In this document: piece by piece, positions 17,784 through 27,185 of the stretch
How the letters are laid out: each line of letters opens with the position of its first letter
Numbering within the stretch: the first letter of the stretch is position 1
Assembly (NCBI GenBank): GCA_024244705.1
Contig: JAAEOK010000073.1
Coordinates: 1 to 64,000, forward strand
Source: Alphaproteobacteria bacterium
Lineage (GTDB): Bacteria > Pseudomonadota > Alphaproteobacteria > JAAEOK01
Reading direction: 5' to 3'
DNA length: 64,000 nt
Position numbers and translations under genes: made by a program
The notes under the pieces: generated by a model
Told to the model about the DNA's origin: nothing
Seen by the model: the letters and a program-made list of their open reading frames with translations, nothing else
Database searches by the model: none

Positions 17784-20054
17784 CTAGATGTGTACGCCGT
17801 GCGCCACGGCCAATGAGCGCAGAGCGTGGCGCACACTGTGGTCGGGCCGGGTCAACAGGCCCAAGACCTCGGATTCCACTCGTCCCAGGTCCAGGCTCCG
17901 CACCATCGCCTTGACCGGCCCGATGGCCGACGCGGGCATCGACAACGCGCGATAGCCGATCGCGATCAGGGCCATCGCCTCCAGCGGTCGACCGGCGATT
18001 TCGCCGCAAATCGACAATGGAATGTCTTGATCGCGGCATTGTTGGGCAATTTGTCTCAACAACGACAGAACCGCCGGGGACAGCGCATCATAACGGTCCG
18101 CCATGCGCGGATCGGACCGATCGCTGGCGAAAACGAACTGCACCAAATCGTTGCTTCCCACGGACACGAAATCGACCCGGTCCAGCAATGCCGGCATTTG
18201 CCAGACCAGCGCCGGAACCTCGAGCATGACGCCGATTTGGACGGTTTCGGGGAGCGGCTGGCCCGCGCTCTCGGCGATCGACAATTCGTCGCGGACGATA
18301 TCGCGCGCGGTCTCGAATTCCGCCACTTCTGCGACCATCGGAAACATGATTCGCATCACGCGACCGGCGCCGGCCCTGATCAGGGCGCGGATCTGCCGTT
18401 GCAACATCGCCGGTTGATCGAGGCCAATGCGCAGGGCGCGCCAGCCGAGGGCCGGGTTTTCACTCGGCCCGCCCTCGAAATAGGGCAACGGCTTGTCACC
18501 GCCGATATCGAGCGTGCGGAACACGACCGGCTTGCCGTCGGCCTGATCCAGAACCCGACGATAAAGATCGCATTGCGCGTCCACGTCGGGAAAGTCCGAG
18601 CGCACCATGAACGGCAATTCCGTTCGGTAGAGGCCGATCCCATCGGCGCCGGTGACAGTCAATTGCGGCAGATCGATCAGCAGCCCGGCATTGAGCGAAA
18701 GCGACAGGCTGGCGCCGTCTCTGGTCTCGGCGGGCAGGTCCCGCATTTGGGCATAGGTTTCCTGCTGGCGCCGGCGCGTCGCCATGCTGCGGGCGAAAGT
18801 GTCGCGTACCGCCCCACCGGGGCGAAGGAAGACCTGCCCATTATCGGCATCGACGATGACTTCGTCGTTGGGCTCAATCACGCCGAGCAGCCCCTTCAAA
18901 TCCCCGACGACCGGAATTTCGAGCGCCCGCGCCACGATCGCGACATGCGCCGTTGGCGAGCCCTGTTCGAGCAGCACCGCTCTCAGGCGCTGCCGGGGAA
19001 AGTCGAGCAAATCGGCCGGGCCCAATGAGCGCGCCACCAGAATCGCGTCCTCGGGTGCGTCGAAATCCGCTTCAATCGGTTCGCCGCCGATCAGTTGCTT
19101 GAGCAGCCGGTTGGCGAGATCGTCGAAATCCTGCATGCGCTCCCGTAGATAATGATCGGACACCGCCGACATGCGGCGGCGAATATCCTCCTGCACCTTG
19201 CTCACCGCGGCCTCGGCGGTGAGGCCCGAATTGATAGCCTCGAGGATGCGTTCGCGCCACCCGGTGTCGCGCGCGAACATGCCGTAGGCTTCGAGAATAT
19301 CCCGGGATTCCGGACCCGCGGTCTCGATCAGCGCGGCCAGTCCATCGATCTGCTCCTGGACCGCGGCCAGCGCCTGGTTCAACCGCTCGCGTTCGACCCC
19401 CATGTCGTTGGCGAACAATCGATCGACATCGAGATGCGGCAGCAACAACCGCGCATGACCGATAGCCAGGCCATCGCTCAAACGAAGTCCTTGGAGGCGC
19501 AACGGTTTGGCGGCGAAGCCGTTGACCGTACCGGTCTCCTCGGGCAGCTCCAGGCCGCCGCTGGCGACGAGTTCGGCGAGGACCATGGCCACCGTTTCCA
19601 TGGTTTCTATTTCTTCGTCGCTATAGGCGCGAAGGGTGCGGTTTTGGACCACCACGACGCCGAGGACGCGACCGCCGCGAATAACCGGGACGCCGAGCAT
19701 GGAGTGGTAGATCTCCTCACCCGTCTCCGGCCGGTAGGCGAAGGCCGGATGGATTTGGGCGTCGGCGAGAGCGAGCGGCCGGGCATGGCGGGCAATGTCG
19801 CCGACCAGTCCTTCGCCGACGGCCAGGCGTGTCTTATGCACGGCATCCTGCTTGAGGCCTTCGGTGGCAAACAATTCGAGGACATTGCCGCTGCGGCGAA
19901 TGTAGATCGAGCACACCTCGGCCACCATCTCGGCGGCGATCAGGTGGACGATCCGATCGAGGCGCTGCTGGGCGTCGCCACCGCCCGACATGACGTCACG
20001 CAGGCGTCGCATCAAGCTGCGCGCGCCGGCCCAAGTCGTGATTTGTGCGGTCAC
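17784..20054 (-). CDS. ptsP: phosphoenolpyruvate-protein phosphotransferase PtsP (enzyme I-Ntr)
   Basis: A 756-residue nitrogen-PTS enzyme I that takes phosphate from PEP and passes it to NPr. An N-terminal GAF sensor domain (about 20-165) precedes the EI modules. The phospho-accepting histidine is H370 in SPTAHVAIVA. The PEP-binding barrel carries the active-site cysteine in SICGEIAGRP near the C terminus. The GAF domain identifies EI-Ntr rather than sugar PTS EI. No NPr or EIIA-Ntr gene lies in the window. It is 50 bases downstream of lysC, an arrangement common in Alphaproteobacteria. Confidence 0.96.
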   Translation of the reverse strand: MTAQITTWAGARSLMRRLRDVMSGGGDAQQRLDRIVHLIAAEMVAEVCSIYIRRSGNVLELFATEGLKQDAVHKTRLAVGEGLVGDIARHARPLALADAQIHPAFAYRPETGEEIYHSMLGVPVIRGGRVLGVVVVQNRTLRAYSDEEIETMETVAMVLAELVASGGLELPEETGTVNGFAAKPLRLQGLRLSDGLAIGHARLLLPHLDVDRLFANDMGVERERLNQALAAVQEQIDGLAALIETAGPESRDILEAYGMFARDTGWRERILEAINSGLTAEAAVSKVQEDIRRRMSAVSDHYLRERMQDFDDLANRLLKQLIGGEPIEADFDAPEDAILVARSLGPADLLDFPRQRLRAVLLEQGSPTAHVAIVARALEIPVVGDLKGLLGVIEPNDEVIVDADNGQVFLRPGGAVRDTFARSMATRRRQQETYAQMRDLPAETRDGASLSLSLNAGLLIDLPQLTVTGADGIGLYRTELPFMVRSDFPDVDAQCDLYRRVLDQADGKPVVFRTLDIGGDKPLPYFEGGPSENPALGWRALRIGLDQPAMLQRQIRALIRAGAGRVMRIMFPMVAEVAEFETARDIVRDELSIAESAGQPLPETVQIGVMLEVPALVWQMPALLDRVDFVSVGSNDLVQFVFASDRSDPRMADRYDALSPAVLSLLRQIAQQCRDQDIPLSICGEIAGRPLEAMALIAIGYRALSMPASAIGPVKAMVRSLDLGRVESEVLGLLTRPDHSVRHALRSLAVAHGVHI

Positions 20055-20104
20055 TTCAATGCGGCCGCGCGGTCGACGTTGACAGCGCCGCCGCCGGCGC
20101 CGTG

Positions 20105-21325
20105 TCAGTCGGCGTCGAGCCCGTAGGCGGTGTGGAGGGCGCGTAGCGCAAGTTCGGCATATTCCTCCGCGATCAATACACTGACTTTGATTTCCGAGGT
20201 CGATATGACCTGGATATTGATGCCCTTTTCCGCAAGGGTGCTGAACATACGTTGTGCGACGCCGGCATGGGATCGCATGCCGACGCCGATGACCGACACC
20301 TTGACGACATGCGGGTCCGGCGTGATTTCGCGATAGCCGATATCGTCGCTGTTGGCGGCCAAGACCGTCACCGCTCGATCCAGGTCGGACTTCGACACCG
20401 TGAAGGTAAGATCCGTCGTCGAGCCATCGGCCGACACATTCTGAACAATCATGTCGACGTTGATGTTGGAGTCTGCGAGCGGGCCGAATATGGCCGCTGC
20501 AATCCCAGGTTTGTCCGCCACATTTGCAAGCGTTATCTTGGCCTCGTCGCGGTTGTAGGCAATGCCACTGACGATTTCTTTTTCCACGATTTCTCCCTCA
20601 TCCACGACCAGCGTCCCCGGTACATCGTCGAAACTCGACCGCACCTGCAAACGGACCTGATGCTTCATTCCCATGGTTACGGCGCGGGTCTGCAGGACCT
20701 TGGCCCCGAGCGACGCCATCTCAAGCATTTCCTCGTAGGTGATCTTGTGTAGCTTCTTGGCCTTGGAGACGATCCGCGGGTCGCACGTATATACGCCGTC
20801 GACATCGGTGTAGATGTCGCAACGGTCGGCTTGAAGCGTGGCCGCCAAGGCGACCGCCGAGGTGTCGGAACCGCCGCGTCCCAGCGTGGTGACGCGATTG
20901 TCGGAGCCAACGCCTTGGAACCCGGGCAGAATAGGAACCTGACCGGCGATCATTCGGCGGTCGATTTCCCGCGCGTCGATGTGCTCGATTCTGGCTTTGC
21001 CGTGGCTGCCGTCGGTGCGCACCGGAATCTGCCAGCCCAGCCAAGAGCGGGCGTCGATCCCCATTTGCTGCAATGCCATGGCCAAGAGGCCGCAGGTAAC
21101 CTGCTCGCCAGCCGAAACGACAACATCGTATTCGCGCGCGTCGTGCATCGGCGCCACCGCCTCGGTGAGGCGGGCCAGCCGATTGGTTTCGCCGGCCATT
21201 GCCGATACGACGACGGCGACCTCGTTGCCGAGGTCGATCTCCCGCTTGACCTTTTCCGCGACACCGCGGATGCGATCGACATCCGCCACCGACGTCCCGC
21301 CGAACTTCTGCACAATGCGCGCCAT
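20105..21325 (-). CDS. lysC: aspartate kinase
   Basis: A 406-residue enzyme that phosphorylates aspartate at the head of lysine, threonine and methionine synthesis. The kinase domain begins with VQKFGGTSV and includes GRGGSDTSAVALAA (about 155-168). Two C-terminal ACT domains (about 265-400) bind allosteric amino acids; ISTSEIKVSVL is typical of the second. The size matches class II LysC without a fused homoserine dehydrogenase. It is the first gene of the leftward block and divergent from ubiG. Confidence 0.97.
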   Translation of the reverse strand: MARIVQKFGGTSVADVDRIRGVAEKVKREIDLGNEVAVVVSAMAGETNRLARLTEAVAPMHDAREYDVVVSAGEQVTCGLLAMALQQMGIDARSWLGWQIPVRTDGSHGKARIEHIDAREIDRRMIAGQVPILPGFQGVGSDNRVTTLGRGGSDTSAVALAATLQADRCDIYTDVDGVYTCDPRIVSKAKKLHKITYEEMLEMASLGAKVLQTRAVTMGMKHQVRLQVRSSFDDVPGTLVVDEGEIVEKEIVSGIAYNRDEAKITLANVADKPGIAAAIFGPLADSNINVDMIVQNVSADGSTTDLTFTVSKSDLDRAVTVLAANSDDIGYREITPDPHVVKVSVIGVGMRSHAGVAQRMFSTLAEKGINIQVISTSEIKVSVLIAEEYAELALRALHTAYGLDAD

Positions 21326-21485
21326 GGGCGACCTTTCGTCCCGCTCCTCATTGGGGTGTTGTCTGAGATGGGCCGCGACCGGCCCGCCGATCCGGCCGGT
21401 GTTATTGCCGTATCACCAGCGGGTATTCATACTGTCAGTCATGGCAGCGGCGCAATAGGGCGCGCTGTGGCGGAGGACGGCACCC

Positions 21486-22265
21486 ATGGCGGCGGCGAAG
21501 GCCAAGGCGAAGCGCATATCGCGCGGCTCCACCATCGACGACGACGAAGTCGCGCGCTTTGCCGCATTGGCCGAGGATTGGTGGGATCCCACCGGGCCAC
21601 TCCGTTCGCTGCACAAGTTGAACCCGGTTCGCCTCAAATTCATCCGCGATCGCGTAGCCAACCATTTCGGACGAGATCCGCTCGACCCGGCGCCGCTGCA
21701 CGGTTTGCGGCTGCTCGATATCGGTTGTGGCGGCGGGTTGCTGTGCGAACCGATGCGACGGCTCGGCGCCTCGGTCGTCGGCATCGACGCGGCCGAGCGA
21801 AATGTTGCCGTGGCCCGTATTCACGCCGAGCAAGGCCGGCTCGATATCGACTATCGTCATGGCAGCGCCGAAGACCTCGCCGCCAGCGGCGCGCGCTTCG
21901 ACGTCGTCCTTACGATGGAAGTCGTCGAGCACGTTGCCGACGTCGAGCTGTTCCTCTCGGCCTGCGCCGACCTTCTCGATCCCGGCGGCTGCCTGGTCGC
22001 GGCGACCATCAATCGGACGGCCAAGGCGTTCGCACTGGCGATTGTCGGCGCCGAGTACGTCCTCGGCTGGCTGCCGCGAGGTACCCACGACTGGCGCGAA
22101 TTTGTCCGTCCGTCGGAAATGGTGGAGGCGCTGCGCGCCGGCGACGTCGCCGTCAACGAACTGACCGGCGTGATCTATAACCCGATCAACGACGCTTGGT
22201 CGACGAGCCGCGATCTCGACGTCAACTACATGGCGTTCGCCACCAAGCCGGCCGGCGGCGATTGA
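21486..22265 (+). CDS. ubiG: bifunctional ubiquinone O-methyltransferase UbiG
   Basis: A 259-residue SAM methyltransferase that carries out both O-methylations in ubiquinone synthesis. Family features are FAALAEDWWDPTGPLRSLHKLNPVR (read as overlapping short motifs FAALAEDWWD and LHKLNPVR), motif I LLDIGCGGGLL near 78 and the VLTMEVVEHV stretch near 143. A strong GGAGG sits 8 bases before the ATG. The divergent neighbour is lysC. The gene converges on the DUF1178 gene, ending 10 bases before it. Confidence 0.95.
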   Translation: MAAAKAKAKRISRGSTIDDDEVARFAALAEDWWDPTGPLRSLHKLNPVRLKFIRDRVANHFGRDPLDPAPLHGLRLLDIGCGGGLLCEPMRRLGASVVGIDAAERNVAVARIHAEQGRLDIDYRHGSAEDLAASGARFDVVLTMEVVEHVADVELFLSACADLLDPGGCLVAATINRTAKAFALAIVGAEYVLGWLPRGTHDWREFVRPSEMVEALRAGDVAVNELTGVIYNPINDAWSTSRDLDVNYMAFATKPAGGD

Positions 22266-22275
22266 ACGATAGAGT

Positions 22276-22713
22276 TTAGTGTTCGGTGCGGTCGACCCAG
22301 GGTATGCGCTGGACCTCGATGCCTTCGTCGCGGAGCGCGTCATGTTCTTCCTTGTCCGCTTCCCCGTAGATGCCGCGCTCTTCGGTCTCGCCGTAGTGAA
22401 TGCGGCGCGCCTCCTCGGGAAACTTCTCGCCGACATAGTCGCAATTGGATTCGACCTTGCGGCGCAATTCCAGCATCGCTTCGCGTGCCTTGCGCGCCAC
22501 CATGACCGTCTTGTGGGCATCGGCCGGCGCCGATTTCTCGGATCCGGAGTGGGCTAGACGGGGTGCCATGATTGCCTTTTCGACCTTGGCGCCGCCACAG
22601 GCCGCACAAGCGACCTCCCCGGCCGCCGCAAGCGCATCGAAACTGTCGCTGCTGCGAAACCACGCTTCGAACGCGTGGGTGCACTCCTGGCATTGTAGTT
22701 GGTACTTGATCAT
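22276..22713 (-). CDS. DUF1178 family protein
   Basis: A 145-residue protein with an N-terminal zinc-ribbon-like part: C12 and C15 in CQECTHAFEAWF, then ACAACGG, both C-x-x-C pairs. A mostly helical, charged remainder contains ESNCDYVGEKFPEEARRIHYGE, typical of DUF1178. The family is widespread in proteobacteria and often neighbours ubiG, as here. No biochemical function is established. The start at 22713 begins exactly at the conserved MIKYQLQC. Confidence 0.88.
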   Translation of the reverse strand: MIKYQLQCQECTHAFEAWFRSSDSFDALAAAGEVACAACGGAKVEKAIMAPRLAHSGSEKSAPADAHKTVMVARKAREAMLELRRKVESNCDYVGEKFPEEARRIHYGETEERGIYGEADKEEHDALRDEGIEVQRIPWVDRTEH

Positions 22714-22803
22714 CGATAGCCCAATGGCACCGGTGGAGGTCACAATTCGTCCGCAAACCTATATTTTGGGCGCCGGCGGTCGCCTGGCAAGAGGAAATGC
22801 GTT

Positions 22804-23361
22804 ATGACAAGGCACCATAGAAGAGGTTTGCCTGCGCCTTGGATTGTGCGGTTCGGCGCCCTGATCCGAACTGGCGGCACGGTACTGGATGTCGCCTGCG
22901 GCAGCGGTCGGCATACGCTCCACTTTCTCGAACGCGGGTATCATGTCGTCGCTTCGGACATCGACGTGTCCCGCCTCGATGACCTCACGGAATTTCCATA
23001 CCTGGAAATCGTACAAGCTGACCTCGAAAGCGGTGCCTGGCCGTTCGCCGGCCGGACCTTCGATGGTATCGTCGTCGCGAATTATCTCTACCGGCCGCTG
23101 TTCCCGCTCTTGTCGGGAGCATTGGCGCCCGGCGGCGTCCTCCTCTACGAGACGTTTGCCCACGGCAACGAACGGTTCGGACGGCCGCGCAACCCCGACC
23201 ACCTGCTGCGACCGGGAGAATTGCTCGATGCCTTCGGTCCGGCGCTTCATGTTATCGCCTTCGAGCAGGGGATTATCGACCCGCCGCAACGCGCCGCAAT
23301 TCAACGACTCTGTGCCGGACGCGCCGAACAGGGCGATAAACTGTGGCCGCTCGCCCCATGA
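22804..23361 (+). CDS. class I SAM-dependent methyltransferase (TehB-like)
   Basis: A compact 185-residue Rossmann methyltransferase. The SAM motif VLDVACGSGRHTLHFLERG lies near residues 27-45, followed by the acidic D57 of ASDIDVSRL and the motif II/III region IVVANYLYRPLFP. The substrate is not evident; TehB-type enzymes act on small oxyanions or thiol compounds. AAGAGGAA precedes the ATG. It is divergent from the DUF1178 gene and followed by the peroxiredoxin gene. Confidence 0.78.
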   Translation: MTRHHRRGLPAPWIVRFGALIRTGGTVLDVACGSGRHTLHFLERGYHVVASDIDVSRLDDLTEFPYLEIVQADLESGAWPFAGRTFDGIVVANYLYRPLFPLLSGALAPGGVLLYETFAHGNERFGRPRNPDHLLRPGELLDAFGPALHVIAFEQGIIDPPQRAAIQRLCAGRAEQGDKLWPLAP

Positions 23362-23401
23362 CCGCACCGCCGCGGCGTCCTCCAACTACGCCTCATGGCG
23401 G

Positions 23402-23430
23402 TTGAAATCGATGGCGCGAGCGCCAATTAT
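23402..23430 (+). promoter_or_regulatory. candidate promoter for the peroxiredoxin gene
   Basis: TTGAAA (23402-23407) is followed 17 bases later by AATTAT (23425-23430). The start codon is about 33 bases downstream, with GGGAGG as ribosome-binding site. A short palindrome GGCGCgaGCGCC lies within the spacer. No OxyR-type site is recognisable. Confidence 0.4.
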
Positions 23431-23462
23431 CAGGGCGTACCCTGTTTATTTTTTGGGAGGAT

Positions 23463-24128
23463 ATGATGGCATTGCGCCTGGGCGATGATGTGCCCGATTT
23501 TCAAGCCGAGACCACCGAAGGAACGATCGGTTTCCACGACTATCTCGGCGATAGTTGGGGGATCTTGTTCTCGCACCCCAAGGACTTCACCCCGGTGTGC
23601 ACCACCGAGCTCGGATACATGGCCGGTCTCAAACCTGAGTTCGACAAACGGAACACGAGAATTGTCGGGCTCAGCATTGACCCTGTTGGCGACCACGAGA
23701 AATGGGTCAAGGACATCGAGGAGACCCAGGGCCATACGATCAACTATCCCCTGATCGGCGATACCAACCTGGAAGTCGCAAAGCTGTTCGACATGATCCA
23801 CCCCAACGCCAGCGGCACCTCCGAAGGGCGGACCGCGGTCGACAACGCGACAGTGCGATCGGTATTCATCATCGGACCCGACAAGAAGCTCAAGGCGACG
23901 ATTACCTATCCGATGAGCACCGGCCGCAACTTCGACGAGGTGCTGAGGCTGCTCGATTCGTGCCAGCTGACCGCCAAGCACAAGGTCGCGACCCCGGTCA
24001 ATTGGCAGGAGGGCGATGACGTCATCATCGTTCCCGCGGTCAAGGACGACGAGGCGCGGGAGAAATTTCCCGACGGCTGGAAGTCGCCCAAGCCCTATAT
24101 CCGGATCGTCCCCCAGCCCAACGACTGA
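23463..24128 (+). CDS. peroxiredoxin (Prx6-type)
   Basis: A 221-residue thioredoxin-fold peroxidase that reduces hydrogen peroxide and alkyl hydroperoxides. The peroxidatic cysteine is C46 in DFTPVCTTELG, and the long C-terminal arm ending in PKPYIRIVPQP is typical of the Prx6 (1-Cys) subfamily. A second cysteine, C167 in LDSCQLTAKHKV, lies where many members have another residue. Two adjacent ATG codons (23463, 23466) could start translation. A strong terminator follows. Confidence 0.94.
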   Translation: MMALRLGDDVPDFQAETTEGTIGFHDYLGDSWGILFSHPKDFTPVCTTELGYMAGLKPEFDKRNTRIVGLSIDPVGDHEKWVKDIEETQGHTINYPLIGDTNLEVAKLFDMIHPNASGTSEGRTAVDNATVRSVFIIGPDKKLKATITYPMSTGRNFDEVLRLLDSCQLTAKHKVATPVNWQEGDDVIIVPAVKDDEAREKFPDGWKSPKPYIRIVPQPND

Positions 24129-24150
24129 CCGGGGAAAGGCCGTGAACGAG

Positions 24151-24182
24151 AACGCCCCGCCAATAACCGGCGGGGCGTTTTT
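24151..24182 (+). terminator. rho-independent terminator of the peroxiredoxin gene
   Basis: AACGCCCCGCC (24151-24161) pairs perfectly with GGCGGGGCGTT (24169-24179) across a 7-base loop and runs into five T residues. It follows the peroxiredoxin stop by 22 bases and separates it from the AsmA-like gene. Confidence 0.9.
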
Positions 24183-24278
24183 CTATCGGTCCGGCCGATC
24201 GCCGACGGCGGCCGCACGAGCCCACGGCGACGGCGGAATGTGCTACTGTAGGGTGTTGGCAGCGGAAAGGATTCGGTC

Positions 24279-26312
24279 GTGAAACTTAAATGGATCTTGC
24301 TCGGGTTGGCGGCGGTGGTCATCGTCGCCGTCGGCGGCATCATTGCCTACCTTTCGACGCTCAACTTCGATGATCTGCGCGAAATCGTGCGCACCGAGGC
24401 CAAAAAGGCGACGGGTCGCGACCTCGTCATCGCCGGACCCATCGAGCTGGATATATCCTTGGCCCCGGCCATCCGCATTCAAGACGTCTCGTTGTCCAAC
24501 GCGGAATGGGCCGGCGACGCGGAGATGGTCACGGTCAAGGAATTCGATCTCAAGGTTTCGCTGACCGATTTGCTCGGCGGCGAAATTCGGGTCGAGCGCC
24601 TGATCCTGGTCGAGCCCCGAATATCGCTGGAAACCGATGCCGAGGGGCGTGGCAACTGGGAGTTCGATTCAACCGAGGCCGAGGCAGCGAGCGGCGACGA
24701 CGAGATCGAGCTCGCCAGCTTCGACCGGGTCGAAATTCAGGACGGATCGGTCAGCTTCAAGGACGGCCGCAGCGGGACCACGCAATCCCTCGCCCTCAAA
24801 TCATTGACCGCCACCGCCGAAAGCATGAGCAGTCCGGTGCAACTCGCCGTCGACGGAACCTATGACGCGACGGACTTCTCCGCCGAGGGCACGATCGGCG
24901 CGCTGCGGACCCTCAACGAGGGTCCCTATGCGGTCGATCTCAAGGGCATGATCGGGGGCGCCGAATTCGCGGTCGCCGGATCCGCCGCCAAGCCGTTATC
25001 GGGCGATGGCGTAGAGGCGAGCATTAGCGTGAAAGGCGACAGCCTGGCGAAATTGGCGGCGATCGCGGGCGCCGATGCCCCCGCCCTTGGCCCGATCGAC
25101 CTGTCGGCCAAACTGGTCAAGAGCGGCGCCGATATCGGCCTCTCTGAAATCGATGCCCGTCTCGGCCCCAATCATATCTCCGGCGATATCGCTCTCGTCT
25201 TGGGCGAATCCCGGCCCGCGATCAATGGCGCGCTGACCGTCGAAACGCTCGACCTGACGAGCCTTGCTCCGCCGGCAAAAGACGCCGCCGGCGAAGCCCC
25301 CGCCGGGCGCTTCGTCTTTACCGAGGACCCCCTGCCGCTCGACGGCCTCCATGCGGTCGACGCCGACCTCGAACTGCGCATCGGATCGGCGATTCTCGCG
25401 TCGGGCCTCCGAGCCGAGAATCTACGCGCGGCGATAAAGTTGGCAAACGGGCGACTGACCCTGTCGCCGCTCGTCACCGGATTGTCCGGCGGCACCGTCG
25501 ACATCAACCTCGATCTCAACGATTCCAAAGGTCCGCCACGGATCAACGCGCGCCTCGACGCCCGCGCCATCGATTTCGGCCGCTTGTTGAAGGACATGGA
25601 CCTGAGCCAGGACGTGACCGGAAAACTGGACGGCAAAGCGGCGATCCAAGGCGCCGGGGCGTCGCCGCGGGCGATCGCCTCCGGCCTCAACGGCAGCCTC
25701 GAGATCGTCCGCGGCCAGGGCACCATCGACGACCGCCTGTTCCGCATCGCGGCCGCCGGTCTCGACGACATCCTGTCGCCGATGATGGGCGAGGATGACA
25801 AAATGAAACTCAATTGCCTGGCCATCAAGTTCGACATCGTCGACGGCCTTGCGACCAGCAAGGCCCTCATCGTCGACACCGACGCGTTCACCATCCTCGG
25901 CGGCGGCACCATCGATCTCAAGACCGAGGAAATCGACCTCACCTTCGACACCGAATCGAAGGGCGTCAACCTGACCAGCCTGGCCACCGCGTTCAATGTG
26001 CACGGCACGCTGGCGCAGCCTTCCGCGAGCCCCGATGCCGCCGCCATGGCGGTCGGCGCCGCCAAGATCGCCGGCACCGTTTTTATGCCGATCCCGGCGA
26101 TCGTGAGCATGATCGGCGATTCGCAGCTTAGCGGCAGCGATCAAAATCCGTGTCTGGTCGCCCTCGAAAAAGCGCAACAGCAAGCCGCCGAAGGGGCCCC
26201 CGCCGATGGCGACAAAACGGTTGTCGAAGACGCGGCCGAGGGCATCGGCGGCGCCGTCGAGGACGTCGGCGAAGGAATTTCCGAGGGCCTGAAGAGTTTG
26301 TTCGGCGACTAG
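24279..26312 (+). CDS. AsmA family protein
   Basis: A 677-residue inner-membrane-anchored periplasmic protein. One N-terminal membrane segment (about 4-23) is followed by the AsmA N-terminal domain and a long repetitive beta-rich region. The C-terminal AsmA part (about 530-600) includes FTILGGGTIDLKTEEIDLTF. Members are thought to be bridge-like lipid carriers between inner and outer membranes. The tail is rich in Ala/Glu/Gly. It starts at GTG 24279 with AGCGGAAAGGA upstream. It converges on the nitrilase gene. Confidence 0.88.
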   Translation: MKLKWILLGLAAVVIVAVGGIIAYLSTLNFDDLREIVRTEAKKATGRDLVIAGPIELDISLAPAIRIQDVSLSNAEWAGDAEMVTVKEFDLKVSLTDLLGGEIRVERLILVEPRISLETDAEGRGNWEFDSTEAEAASGDDEIELASFDRVEIQDGSVSFKDGRSGTTQSLALKSLTATAESMSSPVQLAVDGTYDATDFSAEGTIGALRTLNEGPYAVDLKGMIGGAEFAVAGSAAKPLSGDGVEASISVKGDSLAKLAAIAGADAPALGPIDLSAKLVKSGADIGLSEIDARLGPNHISGDIALVLGESRPAINGALTVETLDLTSLAPPAKDAAGEAPAGRFVFTEDPLPLDGLHAVDADLELRIGSAILASGLRAENLRAAIKLANGRLTLSPLVTGLSGGTVDINLDLNDSKGPPRINARLDARAIDFGRLLKDMDLSQDVTGKLDGKAAIQGAGASPRAIASGLNGSLEIVRGQGTIDDRLFRIAAAGLDDILSPMMGEDDKMKLNCLAIKFDIVDGLATSKALIVDTDAFTILGGGTIDLKTEEIDLTFDTESKGVNLTSLATAFNVHGTLAQPSASPDAAAMAVGAAKIAGTVFMPIPAIVSMIGDSQLSGSDQNPCLVALEKAQQQAAEGAPADGDKTVVEDAAEGIGGAVEDVGEGISEGLKSLFGD

Positions 26313-26327
26313 GAAAAATAGAAAACT

Positions 26328-27185
26328 TCAGCCGCGCTTTTGCCCGGCAACAGCCGGCAATTCCGGCGCCGCAAACGGTCGGTCGTGCGACAGCGACGGC
26401 ACCATGCGGCGGCATTCGGCGACCCGCGCCGGATCAATGGTCGCGGTGACCACCCCGACGTCTTCGCCGCCGTCGGCGAGAATTTCGCCCCACGGATCGA
26501 CGATCAGCGAATGGCCGTAGGTCTTGCGCCCGGCCTCGTGGGTCCCGGTCTGGGCCGGCGCGAAGACGAAACATCCGGTTTCGATCGCCCGCGCCTGAAG
26601 CAGCGTATGCCAATGGGCGCGCCCGGTGGTGCGGGTGAACGCCGAGGGCACGGACAGGAAGCTCGCGCCAGCCTGCGCCAAGGTCCGGTAAAGCTGAGGA
26701 AAGCGAAGATCGTAGCACACCGTCATGCCGAGCAGCCCCCACGGCGTCGGCGCCAGCACCGCGCGGTCTCCGGGGGCCACCGAATCCGATTCGCGATAGG
26801 CCTCGCCGCCGCGCAGGTCGACATCGAACAGGTGAAGTTTGTCGTAGCGCGCCACCACGTCGCCGCTCGCATCGAGCAGGATCGAACGATTGGCGACCTT
26901 GTCGGCACCGGCACGGCAGGTCAGCGATCCGATCAAGAGCCAGATCCCGAGCTCCGCCGCCAAGGCGCCATAGACCGGCATCGCGATGTGATCCTTCTCG
27001 TCGAGCGCCCGCGCCACCTTGCGGGCGTCGTCGAGTTCGATCGCGGTGACGTTTTCCGGCAAGCACACGAACGCCGCGCCGCGGCCATGGGCCTCGCGGA
27101 TCAGCGCGCAGGTCAGTTCGAGATTGGGCTCGATTTCCCGCCCCGCCGTATTCTGCACGCAGGCCGCGATGAAGCTGTCGCTCAT
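26328..27185 (-). CDS. carbon-nitrogen hydrolase (Nit2-like amidase)
   Basis: A 285-residue nitrilase-superfamily enzyme with an intact catalytic triad: E44 (CLPEN), K116 (YDKLHLFDVD) and C157 (TVCYDLRFPQLYR). The sequence is closest in pattern to Nit1/Nit2 omega-amidases, which remove amide nitrogen from deaminated glutathione or alpha-ketoglutaramate. Translation is coupled to grxC by a 4-base overlap. The pairing of a glutaredoxin with a Nit homologue fits a glutathione-repair role, which is an inference. Confidence 0.9.
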   Translation of the reverse strand: MSDSFIAACVQNTAGREIEPNLELTCALIREAHGRGAAFVCLPENVTAIELDDARKVARALDEKDHIAMPVYGALAAELGIWLLIGSLTCRAGADKVANRSILLDASGDVVARYDKLHLFDVDLRGGEAYRESDSVAPGDRAVLAPTPWGLLGMTVCYDLRFPQLYRTLAQAGASFLSVPSAFTRTTGRAHWHTLLQARAIETGCFVFAPAQTGTHEAGRKTYGHSLIVDPWGEILADGGEDVGVVTATIDPARVAECRRMVPSLSHDRPFAAPELPAVAGQKRG

